From Parvularcula sp. (GTDB lineage: Bacteria > Pseudomonadota > Alphaproteobacteria > Caulobacterales > Parvularculaceae): a stretch of DNA of 5,458 nt. The position numbers were made by a program, and so were the translations under genes. The DNA lies in the NCBI GenBank assembly GCA_003506635.1, contig DNZB01000259.1:4973-10430 (forward strand), in the 5' to 3' direction. Positions within the stretch are counted from its first letter, which is position 1. Each line of letters starts with the position of its first letter. Positions 1 to 4,979 of the stretch are shown here, piece after piece. The notes under the pieces are model-generated. The model was not told where the DNA came from, ran no database searches, and worked only from the letters and a program-made list of their open reading frames with translations.

Positions 1-678
1 CTTGCGGAGGACGCCGCCGACATGGCGATGGCGCTCATCCTCGCCGTGCCGCGACGCCTCGTCGAAGGCGTCAAGGCGCTCGAAGGCGGCGCCTTTTCGG
101 GGTGGACGCCGACCTGGATGCTCGGCCACCGCGTCCGCGGCAAGGCGCTCGGCATTATCGGACTGGGGCGCGTCGGCGAGGCGATCGCGCGGCGCGCGGC
201 GGCGTTCGGCCTCTCCATCCACTATCACAACCGCCGCCCGATCAATCCGCATATCGAGGACGAGCTTGGCGCGCGTTTCTGGCCGGATCTCAACGCGATG
301 CTGCGCCATGTCGATATCGTCTCGGTCAATTGCCCTTCGACGCGCGAGACCTATCATCTCCTCTCGCGTGATCGGCTCGCGCTGCTGAACCGCGACGCCT
401 ATGTCGTGAACATCTCGCGCGGCGAAATCATCGATGAAGAAGCGCTCGCCGACGCGCTCGTCGAAGGCCGGATCGCCGGCGCGGGACTCGACGTATTCGA
501 GAACGAGCCGCGTCCGAACGCAAAACTGATGGCGGCGCCCAACGCCGTTCTGCTGCCGCACATGGCCTCATCGACGATTGAAAGCCGCCTTGAAATGGGT
601 GAGCGCGTCATCATCAACATCAAGATGTACGCCGACGGCCACAAGCCGCCGGACCGGATCATCCTGGGACTCGGCTGA
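1..678 (+). CDS. D-isomer-specific 2-hydroxyacid dehydrogenase (glyoxylate/hydroxypyruvate reductase-like), 5' truncated
   Basis: The reading frame is open from base 1 and the first codons already match the family (Leu-Ala-Glu-Asp-Ala-Ala-Asp before the first Met), so the gene begins outside the window and the ATG at 22 is internal. The 225 visible residues hold the Rossmann dinucleotide loop GLGRVG (visible residues 54-59). The catalytic triad of the family is present: Arg140 in ISRGE, Glu169 in DVFENEP and His187 in LLPHMASS. About 100 N-terminal residues are missing compared with the usual 320-330. The family reduces 2-oxoacids such as glyoxylate or hydroxypyruvate to D-2-hydroxyacids with NAD(P)H in the cytoplasm. 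The basic HNRR stretch after the second beta strand suggests NADP(H) preference (inference). The C-terminal DGHKPPDRI resembles GyaR-type enzymes. Exact substrate is not readable from sequence. The next gene starts 19 bp downstream on the same strand, so co-transcription is likely. Confidence 0.93.
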   Translation, partial: LAEDAADMAMALILAVPRRLVEGVKALEGGAFSGWTPTWMLGHRVRGKALGIIGLGRVGEAIARRAAAFGLSIHYHNRRPINPHIEDELGARFWPDLNAMLRHVDIVSVNCPSTRETYHLLSRDRLALLNRDAYVVNISRGEIIDEEALADALVEGRIAGAGLDVFENEPRPNAKLMAAPNAVLLPHMASSTIESRLEMGERVIINIKMYADGHKPPDRIILGLG

Positions 679-697
679 CGAACGCTGGTTGGGCGCC

Positions 698-1315
698 ATG
701 GGACTCTACGCTTCGTACATTGAACCGGCGCTCGTCAGCTTCGCCTGCTCGCTGCCGCCGCTCCGGCGCGAACGCGCGAAGATAATTCCCGAGGCGGCGG
801 GCGCGGTCCTCGAAATCGGGTTCGGCTCCGGACACAACGCCCCCTATTATGACCCGGCGAAGGTCGAACGGCTGATCGCGCTTGAGCCCTCGCGCCAGAT
901 GCGCGCCCGCGCCGCGCGCCGCGTCGGCGCCGTCGCGTTCCCGTTTTCGTGGCTCGACCTCAAGGCGGAAGAGATCCCTCTCGACGCCGCTTCAGTCGAT
1001 ACGGTCGTCACGACCTTCACCTTGTGCACGATCCCGGATGCGGCGCGCGCGCTCACCAGCGTCCGGCGGGTGCTGAAGCCCTCCGGACGGCTCTTGTTCC
1101 TTGAACATGGCGCCGCCCCCGATCCCGGCGTCCGGCGCCTTCAGGACCAGCTCGATCCCGTTTGGGGCAGGCTGGCCGGCGGCTGCCGCCTCAGCCGGGA
1201 CCCCCTGGCGCTGATCGCCGAAGCGGGTTTCGGGATCGCGCGCTCGCAACAGCGCTATGCAGCGGGCGCCCCGCGGTTTGCCGGGTTCCTGACTTCCGGC
1301 GTTGCAATCGCGTAA
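698..1315 (+). CDS. class I SAM-dependent methyltransferase, METTL7/UbiE-like
   Basis: A 205-residue protein. The frame is open back to 578, but the start was placed at the ATG at 698 because the earlier codons overlap the dehydrogenase in another frame and look non-coding, while MGLYASYIEPALVSF matches the family's usual N-terminus. SAM-binding motif I is VLEIGFGSGHN (residues 37-47). An acidic residue ends strand 2 (Glu63 in LEPS), and the post-II/III region has DTVVTTFTLC (101-110) and LLFLEHG (122-128). The C-terminal GGCRLSRD (161-168) is typical of the METTL7-like group, which includes bacterial proteins annotated as phosphatidylethanolamine N-methyltransferase-like and human thiol methyltransferases. 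The substrate cannot be assigned. No membrane segment is evident beyond a mildly hydrophobic N-terminus. The ribosome binding site is weak, so translation may depend on coupling to the dehydrogenase 19 bp upstream. Confidence 0.9.
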   Translation: MGLYASYIEPALVSFACSLPPLRRERAKIIPEAAGAVLEIGFGSGHNAPYYDPAKVERLIALEPSRQMRARAARRVGAVAFPFSWLDLKAEEIPLDAASVDTVVTTFTLCTIPDAARALTSVRRVLKPSGRLLFLEHGAAPDPGVRRLQDQLDPVWGRLAGGCRLSRDPLALIAEAGFGIARSQQRYAAGAPRFAGFLTSGVAIA

Positions 1316-1360
1316 CGCTCACCGGCTGATCGCGGCAAGGTGACGGCGGGCTGTCGAATT

Positions 1361-1375
1361 TTAAGTTGAATTGAA
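1361..1375 (+). promoter_or_regulatory. possible CtrA-like site upstream of the DUF2141 gene
   Basis: TTAA, seven bases, TGAA: seven of eight fixed positions of the alphaproteobacterial CtrA consensus TTAA-N7-TTAA. It lies in the only AT-rich patch (about 1357-1392) of the 128-bp gap and about 70 bp before the downstream ATG. The short motif can arise by chance and the second half-site has one mismatch, so this is only a suggestion. No strong -35/-10 pair is visible in the gap. Confidence 0.2.
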
Positions 1376-1443
1376 CGAAAGACTGCTAATTTGAGGGCGT
1401 ACGGGCGTGCGAGGTCCGGGGCAAGCAATCCGCTGGCGAAACA

Positions 1444-1920
1444 ATGGTTTGGAGTAATCGAAGACTGGCGGCGGGAGCAGGTTTTGTGCTGGCGCTTGGT
1501 CTTGCGGGCGCAGGCGCTGACAGCCTTCCCGGCGATGATCCCTATTCCCGCCTGACAACGGCGGACGCCATCGTCCTTGCGGTGCGGTCCGACGCCCGCG
1601 CCGGCGATGCTGTGCGCCTTTCCGTTTATGACAGTCCAGCGACCTTTCTGGAGCAGCCGGCCTCGCGCCATGCAGCAAGGGTCGGGGACGATGGCCTCGC
1701 GGTCGTCGAAGTACGCGGGCTCAAGGCGGGCGAGTACGCTTTCGTCGCCTATCTCGACGAAAATGGCGACGGCAAGCTCAACCGGAACGCCCTTGGCAAG
1801 CCGAAAGAGCCGTTCATCTTCTCGAACGGCGTCAGGCCCAAACTTAAGAAGCCGAGCTTTGACGAAACGAAAGTCTCTGTCGCGCCCGGCGAAGTCGTCG
1901 TCCTGACGCTCAAGAGCTGA
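1444..1920 (+). CDS. exported DUF2141 domain protein
   Basis: A 158-residue protein. The N-terminus has basic residues (Arg6, Arg7) followed by a hydrophobic, Ala/Gly/Leu-rich stretch (about 9-25) ending in AGA-DS, read as a Sec signal peptide cleaved near residue 25. The body matches DUF2141 (PF09912): a beta-rich domain with YAFVAYLDENGDGKLN (98-113), then LGKPKEPFIFSN and KKPSFDE, the usual conserved run. DENGDGKLN resembles a calcium-binding DxNxDG loop, which would suit a periplasmic or surface Ca2+-stabilised fold (inference). No biochemical function is established for the family. The ATG at 1444 was chosen because the signal peptide starts there; the Shine-Dalgarno is weak (GGCGA). The gene stands alone after a 128-bp gap and converges on the serine hydrolase gene, with 6 bp between stop codons. 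Confidence 0.88.
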   Translation: MVWSNRRLAAGAGFVLALGLAGAGADSLPGDDPYSRLTTADAIVLAVRSDARAGDAVRLSVYDSPATFLEQPASRHAARVGDDGLAVVEVRGLKAGEYAFVAYLDENGDGKLNRNALGKPKEPFIFSNGVRPKLKKPSFDETKVSVAPGEVVVLTLKS

Positions 1921-1926
1921 TTGCGT

Positions 1927-3036
1927 TCAAATCTTGCAGAAGGCGGCGCTGGCGAGCGTGAAGGTCAGGCCCTCGCCTGTCCATAGCTCGCCAAGCGCGA
2001 CATCGGCGCGATTCGACATGATGACGAGGCTGCGCAAGGTCGCCGGCGCCATGACGAGGCGCGTTTCAATCCCGCCGACGGCGCCGCGCCGTTCGACCAG
2101 CGCAACCGGCGCCTCGCAGCCGTCGAGCGGCGCCTCGTATGACCAGACGCCAAGACCCGCATTGCCGAGCGCAGGATCACTCTTGCGCATTTCCGCCCGC
2201 ATCGGCTGGCCGATCAGCTTGCCGGCCATCGCGGCCGCGGCGAAAGCCTGCAACGCGCGCGGCGGACCGCACAGCGCGCCGGCCGCGCCATAAGCGCCCG
2301 GGTTGACGGGCGGCTCGGCCTTGTCAGCGGCGGCGTAGCCCTTGACGGTCTCCTCGCATCCGCCCGGAAGAACGCCGGCCCCGCGCATGCCGGAAGGCGC
2401 GGCGATCCGTTCGCGGAACAATTCGCTGAACATCTTCCCCGTCTTCGCCTCAAGCAGGCGCCCGAGCACGATGTAATCGCAGTTATTGTAATCAAAGCGC
2501 GCGCCGGGCGCGGCCTCGGCGGGGCCGGCGCAGGCCTTTGACGCATCCATGCGAACGCTCGCATCAGCGCTAAAGGGCAGCGGGGCGCCCGCCGCGTCGG
2601 AAGGGCCGCGGTCGACATTGGCGATGCCGGAGGTGTGCTGCAAAAGCTGGCGAAGCGTCGCCTCGCCCGCGGGCTCGCCGGCGAATTCCGGCGCTTGCTC
2701 CGCCAGCGTCCTGTCGAGCGATAGCCGGCCATTTTCGACTTCCTGAAGGACGAGGATCGCCGTCGACATTTTCGCGACCGATCCCCAGCGCCAGGTGTCA
2801 TAAAGCGACAGCGCGCGACCTGCTTCGCGGTCGGCAAGACCTTGCGCGGTCGCGAACAGCGTCTCGCCTTTCTCGCCGACCATGACGACGCCTGAAAAGT
2901 CCGGCGCGGTCTGCAGCGCCGCCGATACGGGCGCGCCGTCGACATAATAGGACTTGGGGGCGGGCGGCAGCAGTCGCGACTTCGCGCAGGCGGCGAGCGA
3001 CAGGGCGGCGATGAGAACGGCGAGGCAAGGCTTCAT
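1927..3036 (-). CDS. serine hydrolase lipoprotein, class C beta-lactamase/penicillin-binding-protein-like fold
   Basis: A 369-residue protein of the beta-lactamase/transpeptidase-like superfamily (PF00144). The start at 3036 is preferred over the ATG at 3072 because it begins a clean lipoprotein signal peptide with lipobox LAAC (Cys17), has a CCGGAG ribosome site about 7 bases upstream, and forms an ATGA overlap with the upstream gene's stop. Ala at +2 would favour outer-membrane sorting under the E. coli rule (inference). The nucleophile motif is Ser86-Val-Ala-Lys89 within WRWGSVAKMS, the second is Tyr183-Asn-Asn185 in DYNNCDY, and LLQHTSG (131-137) is also typical. The third KTG/HxG motif is degenerate: ERRGAVGG (315-322) has Arg at the expected His/Lys. 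Six cysteines lie outside the signal peptide and lipobox (169, 186, 227, 256, 307, 367). The family includes esterases, D-aminopeptidases and peptidoglycan carboxypeptidases; substrate is unknown and nothing argues for antibiotic resistance. Confidence 0.9.
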   Translation of the reverse strand: MKPCLAVLIAALSLAACAKSRLLPPAPKSYYVDGAPVSAALQTAPDFSGVVMVGEKGETLFATAQGLADREAGRALSLYDTWRWGSVAKMSTAILVLQEVENGRLSLDRTLAEQAPEFAGEPAGEATLRQLLQHTSGIANVDRGPSDAAGAPLPFSADASVRMDASKACAGPAEAAPGARFDYNNCDYIVLGRLLEAKTGKMFSELFRERIAAPSGMRGAGVLPGGCEETVKGYAAADKAEPPVNPGAYGAAGALCGPPRALQAFAAAAMAGKLIGQPMRAEMRKSDPALGNAGLGVWSYEAPLDGCEAPVALVERRGAVGGIETRLVMAPATLRSLVIMSNRADVALGELWTGEGLTFTLASAAFCKI

Positions 3037-3806
3037 GTAACGCTCCGGTCGATTGTGCGGCACAAGGAACAATTCGGATCGCGCGGCAACCGCACGGTGC
3101 GGGCGCTGGCGGAAAGGCCGTCGAAGACGAACAGACGTCCTGCAAGCGTTTCGCCGGCGCCTGTCAGCTCCTTGACCGCTTCAAGCGCGGCCATCGATCC
3201 GGCGACGCCGGCGAGGGGGCCGATGACGCCTTCCTCCGCGCAGCCGAGCGCCGCTTCGCGCGGCGGGGCTTCCGGCACAAAACAGCGATAGCAAGGCAAG
3301 TCGGCGCCCGCCCAGGGCTTGTACAGCGACACTTGCGCCTCGAACCGGCCAAGCGCGGCGGACACCATCGGGGTCCTTGCCGCGATGCTCGCTTCATTGA
3401 GCGCCAAGCGCGTCGCGATGGCGTCGACGCCCTCGACGACAAGGTCGAATTCGCCAAACAGCGCCGCGGCGCGCCTTGCGTCGAGCCGCTCGACGATCGG
3501 CGTTGCGTCGATGCCCGGATTGAGCGCGCGCGCGAACCGCGCCGCGCACTCGGCCTTCGGCGCGCCGACGTCCTCGTCGCGAAAGATCGTCTGGCGTTGC
3601 AGATTGGAGAGCGCGACCGTGTCGTCATCGGCAATGGCGAGACGACCGACGCCCGCCGCCGCGAGATACTGGATGACAGGACTGCCGACGCCGCCGGCGC
3701 CGACGACGAGCACGCGCGCCGCCAGCAAGCGCTGCTGGCCTTGCGCGCCGATTTCCTTCAAAAGAATGTGGCGCAGATAACGATCGCGCGCGTCAGGATC
3801 GAGCAT
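3033..3806 (-). CDS. HesA/MoeB/ThiF-family E1-like adenylyltransferase
   Basis: A 257-residue cytoplasmic protein covering the whole ThiF domain (PF00899). The N-terminal RYLRHILLKEIG (9-20) is the classic MoeB/ThiF opening. The ATP loop is GAGGVGS (36-42), followed by DDDTVALSNLQRQ (60-72, with Arg71) and Lys84 in GAPK. Asp128 in EGVDAIATR is the Mg-binding position. Zinc-type cysteine pairs are Cys172/Cys175 and Cys246/Cys249, and Cys189 lies before GVIGPLAGVAGS. Relatives adenylate the C-terminus of MoaD or ThiS sulfur carriers for molybdopterin or thiamine synthesis. There is no C-terminal rhodanese domain, so it is MoeB/HesA-like rather than MOCS3-like. The residue after Asp128, usually Asn, is Ala. 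No moaD or thiS is in the window, so the partner is unknown. Start at 3806 is backed by AGAGG five bases upstream. The stop overlaps the next gene by ATGA. Confidence 0.92.
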   Translation of the reverse strand: MLDPDARDRYLRHILLKEIGAQGQQRLLAARVLVVGAGGVGSPVIQYLAAAGVGRLAIADDDTVALSNLQRQTIFRDEDVGAPKAECAARFARALNPGIDATPIVERLDARRAAALFGEFDLVVEGVDAIATRLALNEASIAARTPMVSAALGRFEAQVSLYKPWAGADLPCYRCFVPEAPPREAALGCAEEGVIGPLAGVAGSMAALEAVKELTGAGETLAGRLFVFDGLSASARTVRLPRDPNCSLCRTIDRSVT

Positions 3807-3844
3807 CGAACCTCTGGCGGAACGGAACGGCCTTTGCGGGCGCG

Positions 3845-3874
3845 ACTATCATCAGACTTTCGAAGACGTGGCAA
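3845..3874 (-). promoter_or_regulatory. candidate sigma70-type promoter for the HesA/MoeB-like gene
   Basis: On the - strand TTGCCA (3874-3869; five of six to TTGACA) is followed after 18 bases by GATAGT (3850-3845; four of six to TATAAT). The predicted start of transcription is near 3838, about 30 bases before the ATG at 3806. It sits just downstream of a hairpin that follows the preceding gene, a layout that fits a sub-operon promoter. Assigned by eye from consensus only. Confidence 0.4.
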
Positions 3875-3898
3875 TCCGCGCGGGCCGCGGCGCCGGGC

Positions 3899-3924
3899 GA
3901 GCGGCCGAAACGCGCCGGCCGCTC
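3899..3924 (-). terminator. perfect 9-bp hairpin at the end of the small membrane protein gene
   Basis: GAGCGGCCG (3899-3907) and CGGCCGCTC (3916-3924) are exact reverse complements around an 8-base loop. Read on the - strand, the hairpin begins inside the TGA stop codon (3925-3923) of the membrane protein gene. No T-run follows on the - strand, so it is not a canonical intrinsic terminator. It may cause partial termination, pausing, or 3'-end protection of the dut message. Confidence 0.45.
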
Positions 3925-4114
3925 ACCACCAGCGCCACATCCGGCCGGCGATCGACAGCGCGATCATCGTCGCGCCGGTCATGATGAAGCCCATGCCAAG
4001 CCCCCTGTTGGCGGGGTGCGAGCGGCGGACAAGAAGACCGGCGACGACGGATGCAAAGCCGATCAGGATCACGGCGTTTCGAAATCCGCCCGGAAACTGC
4101 TCGGCCCAGTTCAT
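3923..4114 (-). CDS. small protein with two predicted membrane segments
   Basis: A 63-residue protein of no family I recognise. The start at 4114 was chosen over the longer frame from 4186 because GAGGG lies four bases upstream and the longer form would overlap dut with a charged, non-hydrophobic extension. Two hydrophobic segments are visible: residues 14-29 (AVILIGFASVVAGLLV) and 38-57 (GLGMGFIMTGATMIALSIAG). They are joined by a short basic loop (RRSHPANR) likely to face the cytoplasm by the positive-inside rule, and the protein ends in RMWRWW. It starts 22 bp after the dut stop on the same strand, so it is probably co-transcribed with dut. Its role is unknown; small inner-membrane proteins of this shape are common and diverse. 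Confidence 0.7.
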   Translation of the reverse strand: MNWAEQFPGGFRNAVILIGFASVVAGLLVRRSHPANRGLGMGFIMTGATMIALSIAGRMWRWW

Positions 4115-4136
4115 CGCGCCCTCGACGCTCCTGTTT

Positions 4137-4613
4137 TCAGACGCCTGTCGATCCGAATCCGCCCTCGCCGCGCGCGGTCTCATCAAGCGTCTGCGTTTCG
4201 ACGAACGCCGCCTGCGAGACCGGCGCGATCACCATCTGCGCAATGCGGTCGCCCCGGCGAATGACGAATTCATCCGTGCCATGATTGATGAGGATGACCT
4301 TCACCTCGCCGCGATAGTCGGCGTCAATGGTGCCCGGGGCGTTGACGAGGCCGACGCCGAACTTCGCCGCAAGGCCCGAGCGCGCCCTCACCTGCGCCTC
4401 CCACCCTGCGGGAAGCGCGATCGCAAGGCCGGTCGGCACCAGCGCGCGCTCGCCGGAACGAAGGACGATCGGCGCATCGTCCGGCACCGCCGCGCGCAAA
4501 TCGCAACCCGCAGCGCCAGCGGTTTCGTAAGAGGGCAGAGCGATCCCCTGCGCATGCGCAAAGCGCCGGAGGAGAACGCGCGGCGTCGGCAAGCGGTCAG
4601 AGGCGGCGGTCAT
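4137..4613 (-). CDS. dut: dUTP diphosphatase (dUTPase)
   Basis: A 158-residue trimeric-type dUTPase of full usual length. All five family motifs are present: AGCDLRA (35-41), RSGLAAKFG (78-86), [10 protein letters not shown] (94-103, with Asp97 as the expected catalytic base position and Tyr100 for uracil selectivity), RGDRIAQM (120-127), and the glycine-rich C-terminal arm [10 protein letters not shown] (148-157) that closes over the substrate. The enzyme hydrolyses dUTP to dUMP and pyrophosphate with Mg2+, keeping uracil out of DNA and supplying dUMP for thymidylate synthesis. Motif 1 has Cys37 where Met or another hydrophobic residue is more usual, probably harmless. The start at 4613 has only a weak GGGA ribosome site. 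It leads a - strand run of four genes; coaBC, a frequent neighbour of dut in bacteria, is not directly upstream. Confidence 0.97.
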   Translation of the reverse strand: MTAASDRLPTPRVLLRRFAHAQGIALPSYETAGAAGCDLRAAVPDDAPIVLRSGERALVPTGLAIALPAGWEAQVRARSGLAAKFGVGLVNAPGTIDADYRGEVKVILINHGTDEFVIRRGDRIAQMVIAPVSQAAFVETQTLDETARGEGGFGSTGV

Positions 4614-4765
4614 CGGCAGTTCCCATAGCCCACCATGACATTAGCCCCGTTGATGCAGGATGCGACACCTTTCGCGTCGAACCGCCGAAGCGGCGGCCGC
4701 AAGGCCCCCGCCAGGTCGGGCCCCTGGATGAGCGAGTTGCCCCTTGCAAACAAGCGCGCGGCAAG
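4610..4765 (-). other. short uncertain open frame ending in an ATGA overlap with dut
   Basis: The - strand frame open after a TAA at 4768-4766 runs 51 codons to TGA at 4612-4610, which overlaps the dut ATG. The translation ends in [17 protein letters not shown] and has plausible amino-acid composition, but there is no ATG or GTG near the 5' end. The only early candidate start is TTG at 4753, without a convincing ribosome site. It could be a small coupled leader gene, the remnant of a decayed gene, or chance; third-position GC is near 78%, not clearly different from other frames here. Confidence 0.15.
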
Positions 4766-4772
4766 TTATGTA
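4744..4772 (+). promoter_or_regulatory. possible promoter reading toward the acyl-ACP synthetase-like gene
   Basis: TTGCAA (4744-4749, four of six to TTGACA), a 17-base spacer, then TATGTA (4767-4772, three of six to TATAAT). The expected transcription start, near 4779, falls in the centre of the adjacent palindrome, which is a typical repression layout. The leader to the ATG at 4980 would be long, about 200 bases. A weaker alternative -10 (AATAAC, 4904-4909) lies closer to the gene but lacks a -35. Confidence 0.3.
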
Positions 4773-4788
4773 AGTAAGCGCTCACTAA
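4771..4788. promoter_or_regulatory. TetR-type operator-like palindrome
   Basis: TAAGTAAGCGCTCACTAA is an 18-bp inverted repeat: 14 of 18 positions match its own reverse complement (two imperfect base pairs), with a perfect AGCGCT core. The size, the lack of a spacer and the AGTnAGCGCTnACT pattern resemble operators of TetR-family repressors. It is the most AT-rich, symmetric stretch of the divergent region and overlaps a possible promoter. The regulator gene is not in the window, and which of the two divergent genes it controls is not proven. Confidence 0.5.
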
Positions 4789-4934
4789 TGGAGAGCGCCT
4801 TGCCCGTTGGCGCGGCGCTTGCCATCTAGTAATCGACTGAAACAAGCCGTGGGCGCCTCGGGCGGGCGCGCCGCGGCGCGGACCGGCAAGGGAATGGTCC
4901 AGCAATAACAGGAAGGCTGGCGCGACAAACGCAC

Positions 4935-4961
4935 AGCTCCGGGGCCTCCGGGAGGGGCTCT
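4935..4961 (+). repeat. GC-rich hairpin-forming stretch with a 7-bp direct repeat before the synthetase start
   Basis: CTCCGGG occurs at 4937-4943 and 4946-4952. The segment can fold as CCTC/GAGG (4945-4948 with 4952-4955) or as AGCTCC/GGGGCT (4935-4940 with 4954-4959, one wobble pair), which are mutually exclusive. It lies 20-45 bases before the ATG and has no T-run, so it is not a standard terminator. It could affect leader folding or simply reflect high GC. Confidence 0.25.
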
Positions 4962-4979
4962 GTGAATCAGGGGCGCTGA

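Larger units (their letters stand above)
4614..4979. other. 366-bp divergent intergenic region between dut and the acyl-ACP synthetase-like gene
   Basis: No gene of a recognised family lies here. The region contains a compact CCGCCG/CGGCGG hairpin (4682-4696; a UUCG-type tetraloop can form on the - strand), the AT-rich operator/promoter patch at 4744-4788, and GC-rich sequence up to 4979. A 64-codon + strand frame at 4635-4829 and a 51-codon - strand frame at 4610-4765 overlap each other and neither has strong gene signals. No convincing -35/-10 pair for dut was found close to its start. No tRNA-like cloverleaf was recognised. Confidence 0.6.

Noticed and set aside
578..697. 5' extension of the methyltransferase to the ATG at 578
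   Set aside because: It overlaps the dehydrogenase by about 100 bp and encodes Ser/Thr/Arg-rich sequence unlike the family's N-terminus.
1366..1392. Possible promoter TTGAAT / TAATTT before the DUF2141 gene
   Set aside because: The spacer is only 15 bases and the -10 match is poor.
2214..2945. 243-codon - strand frame inside the serine hydrolase gene
   Set aside because: A shadow of the real frame; the Arg/Ser/Pro-rich product has no motif, while the other frame has a lipobox, SxxK and YxN.
3036..3072. Upstream ATG at 3072 as the start of the serine hydrolase
   Set aside because: It would put 12 polar residues before the lipoprotein signal peptide and lengthen the overlap with the E1-like gene; the start at 3036 gives ATGA and a good ribosome site.
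4114..4186. Longer start (4186) for the small membrane protein
   Set aside because: The extra 24 residues overlap the dut C-terminus, are charged, and lack a good ribosome site compared with GAGGG before 4114.
3333..4628. 431-codon + strand open frame antisense to dut, the membrane protein and the E1-like gene
   Set aside because: It spans three well-supported genes and their gaps in reverse, is Arg/Ala-rich with no domain, and is explained by high GC third positions on the other strand.
4682..4696. Short CCGCCG/CGGCGG hairpin upstream of dut
   Set aside because: Only 4-6 bp with a tiny loop in GC-rich DNA, no T-run; not supportable as a terminator or riboswitch.
4635..4829. 64-codon + strand frame in the divergent intergenic region
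   Set aside because: No ribosome site or recognised domain, it runs through the operator-like palindrome and overlaps another open frame; likely chance.
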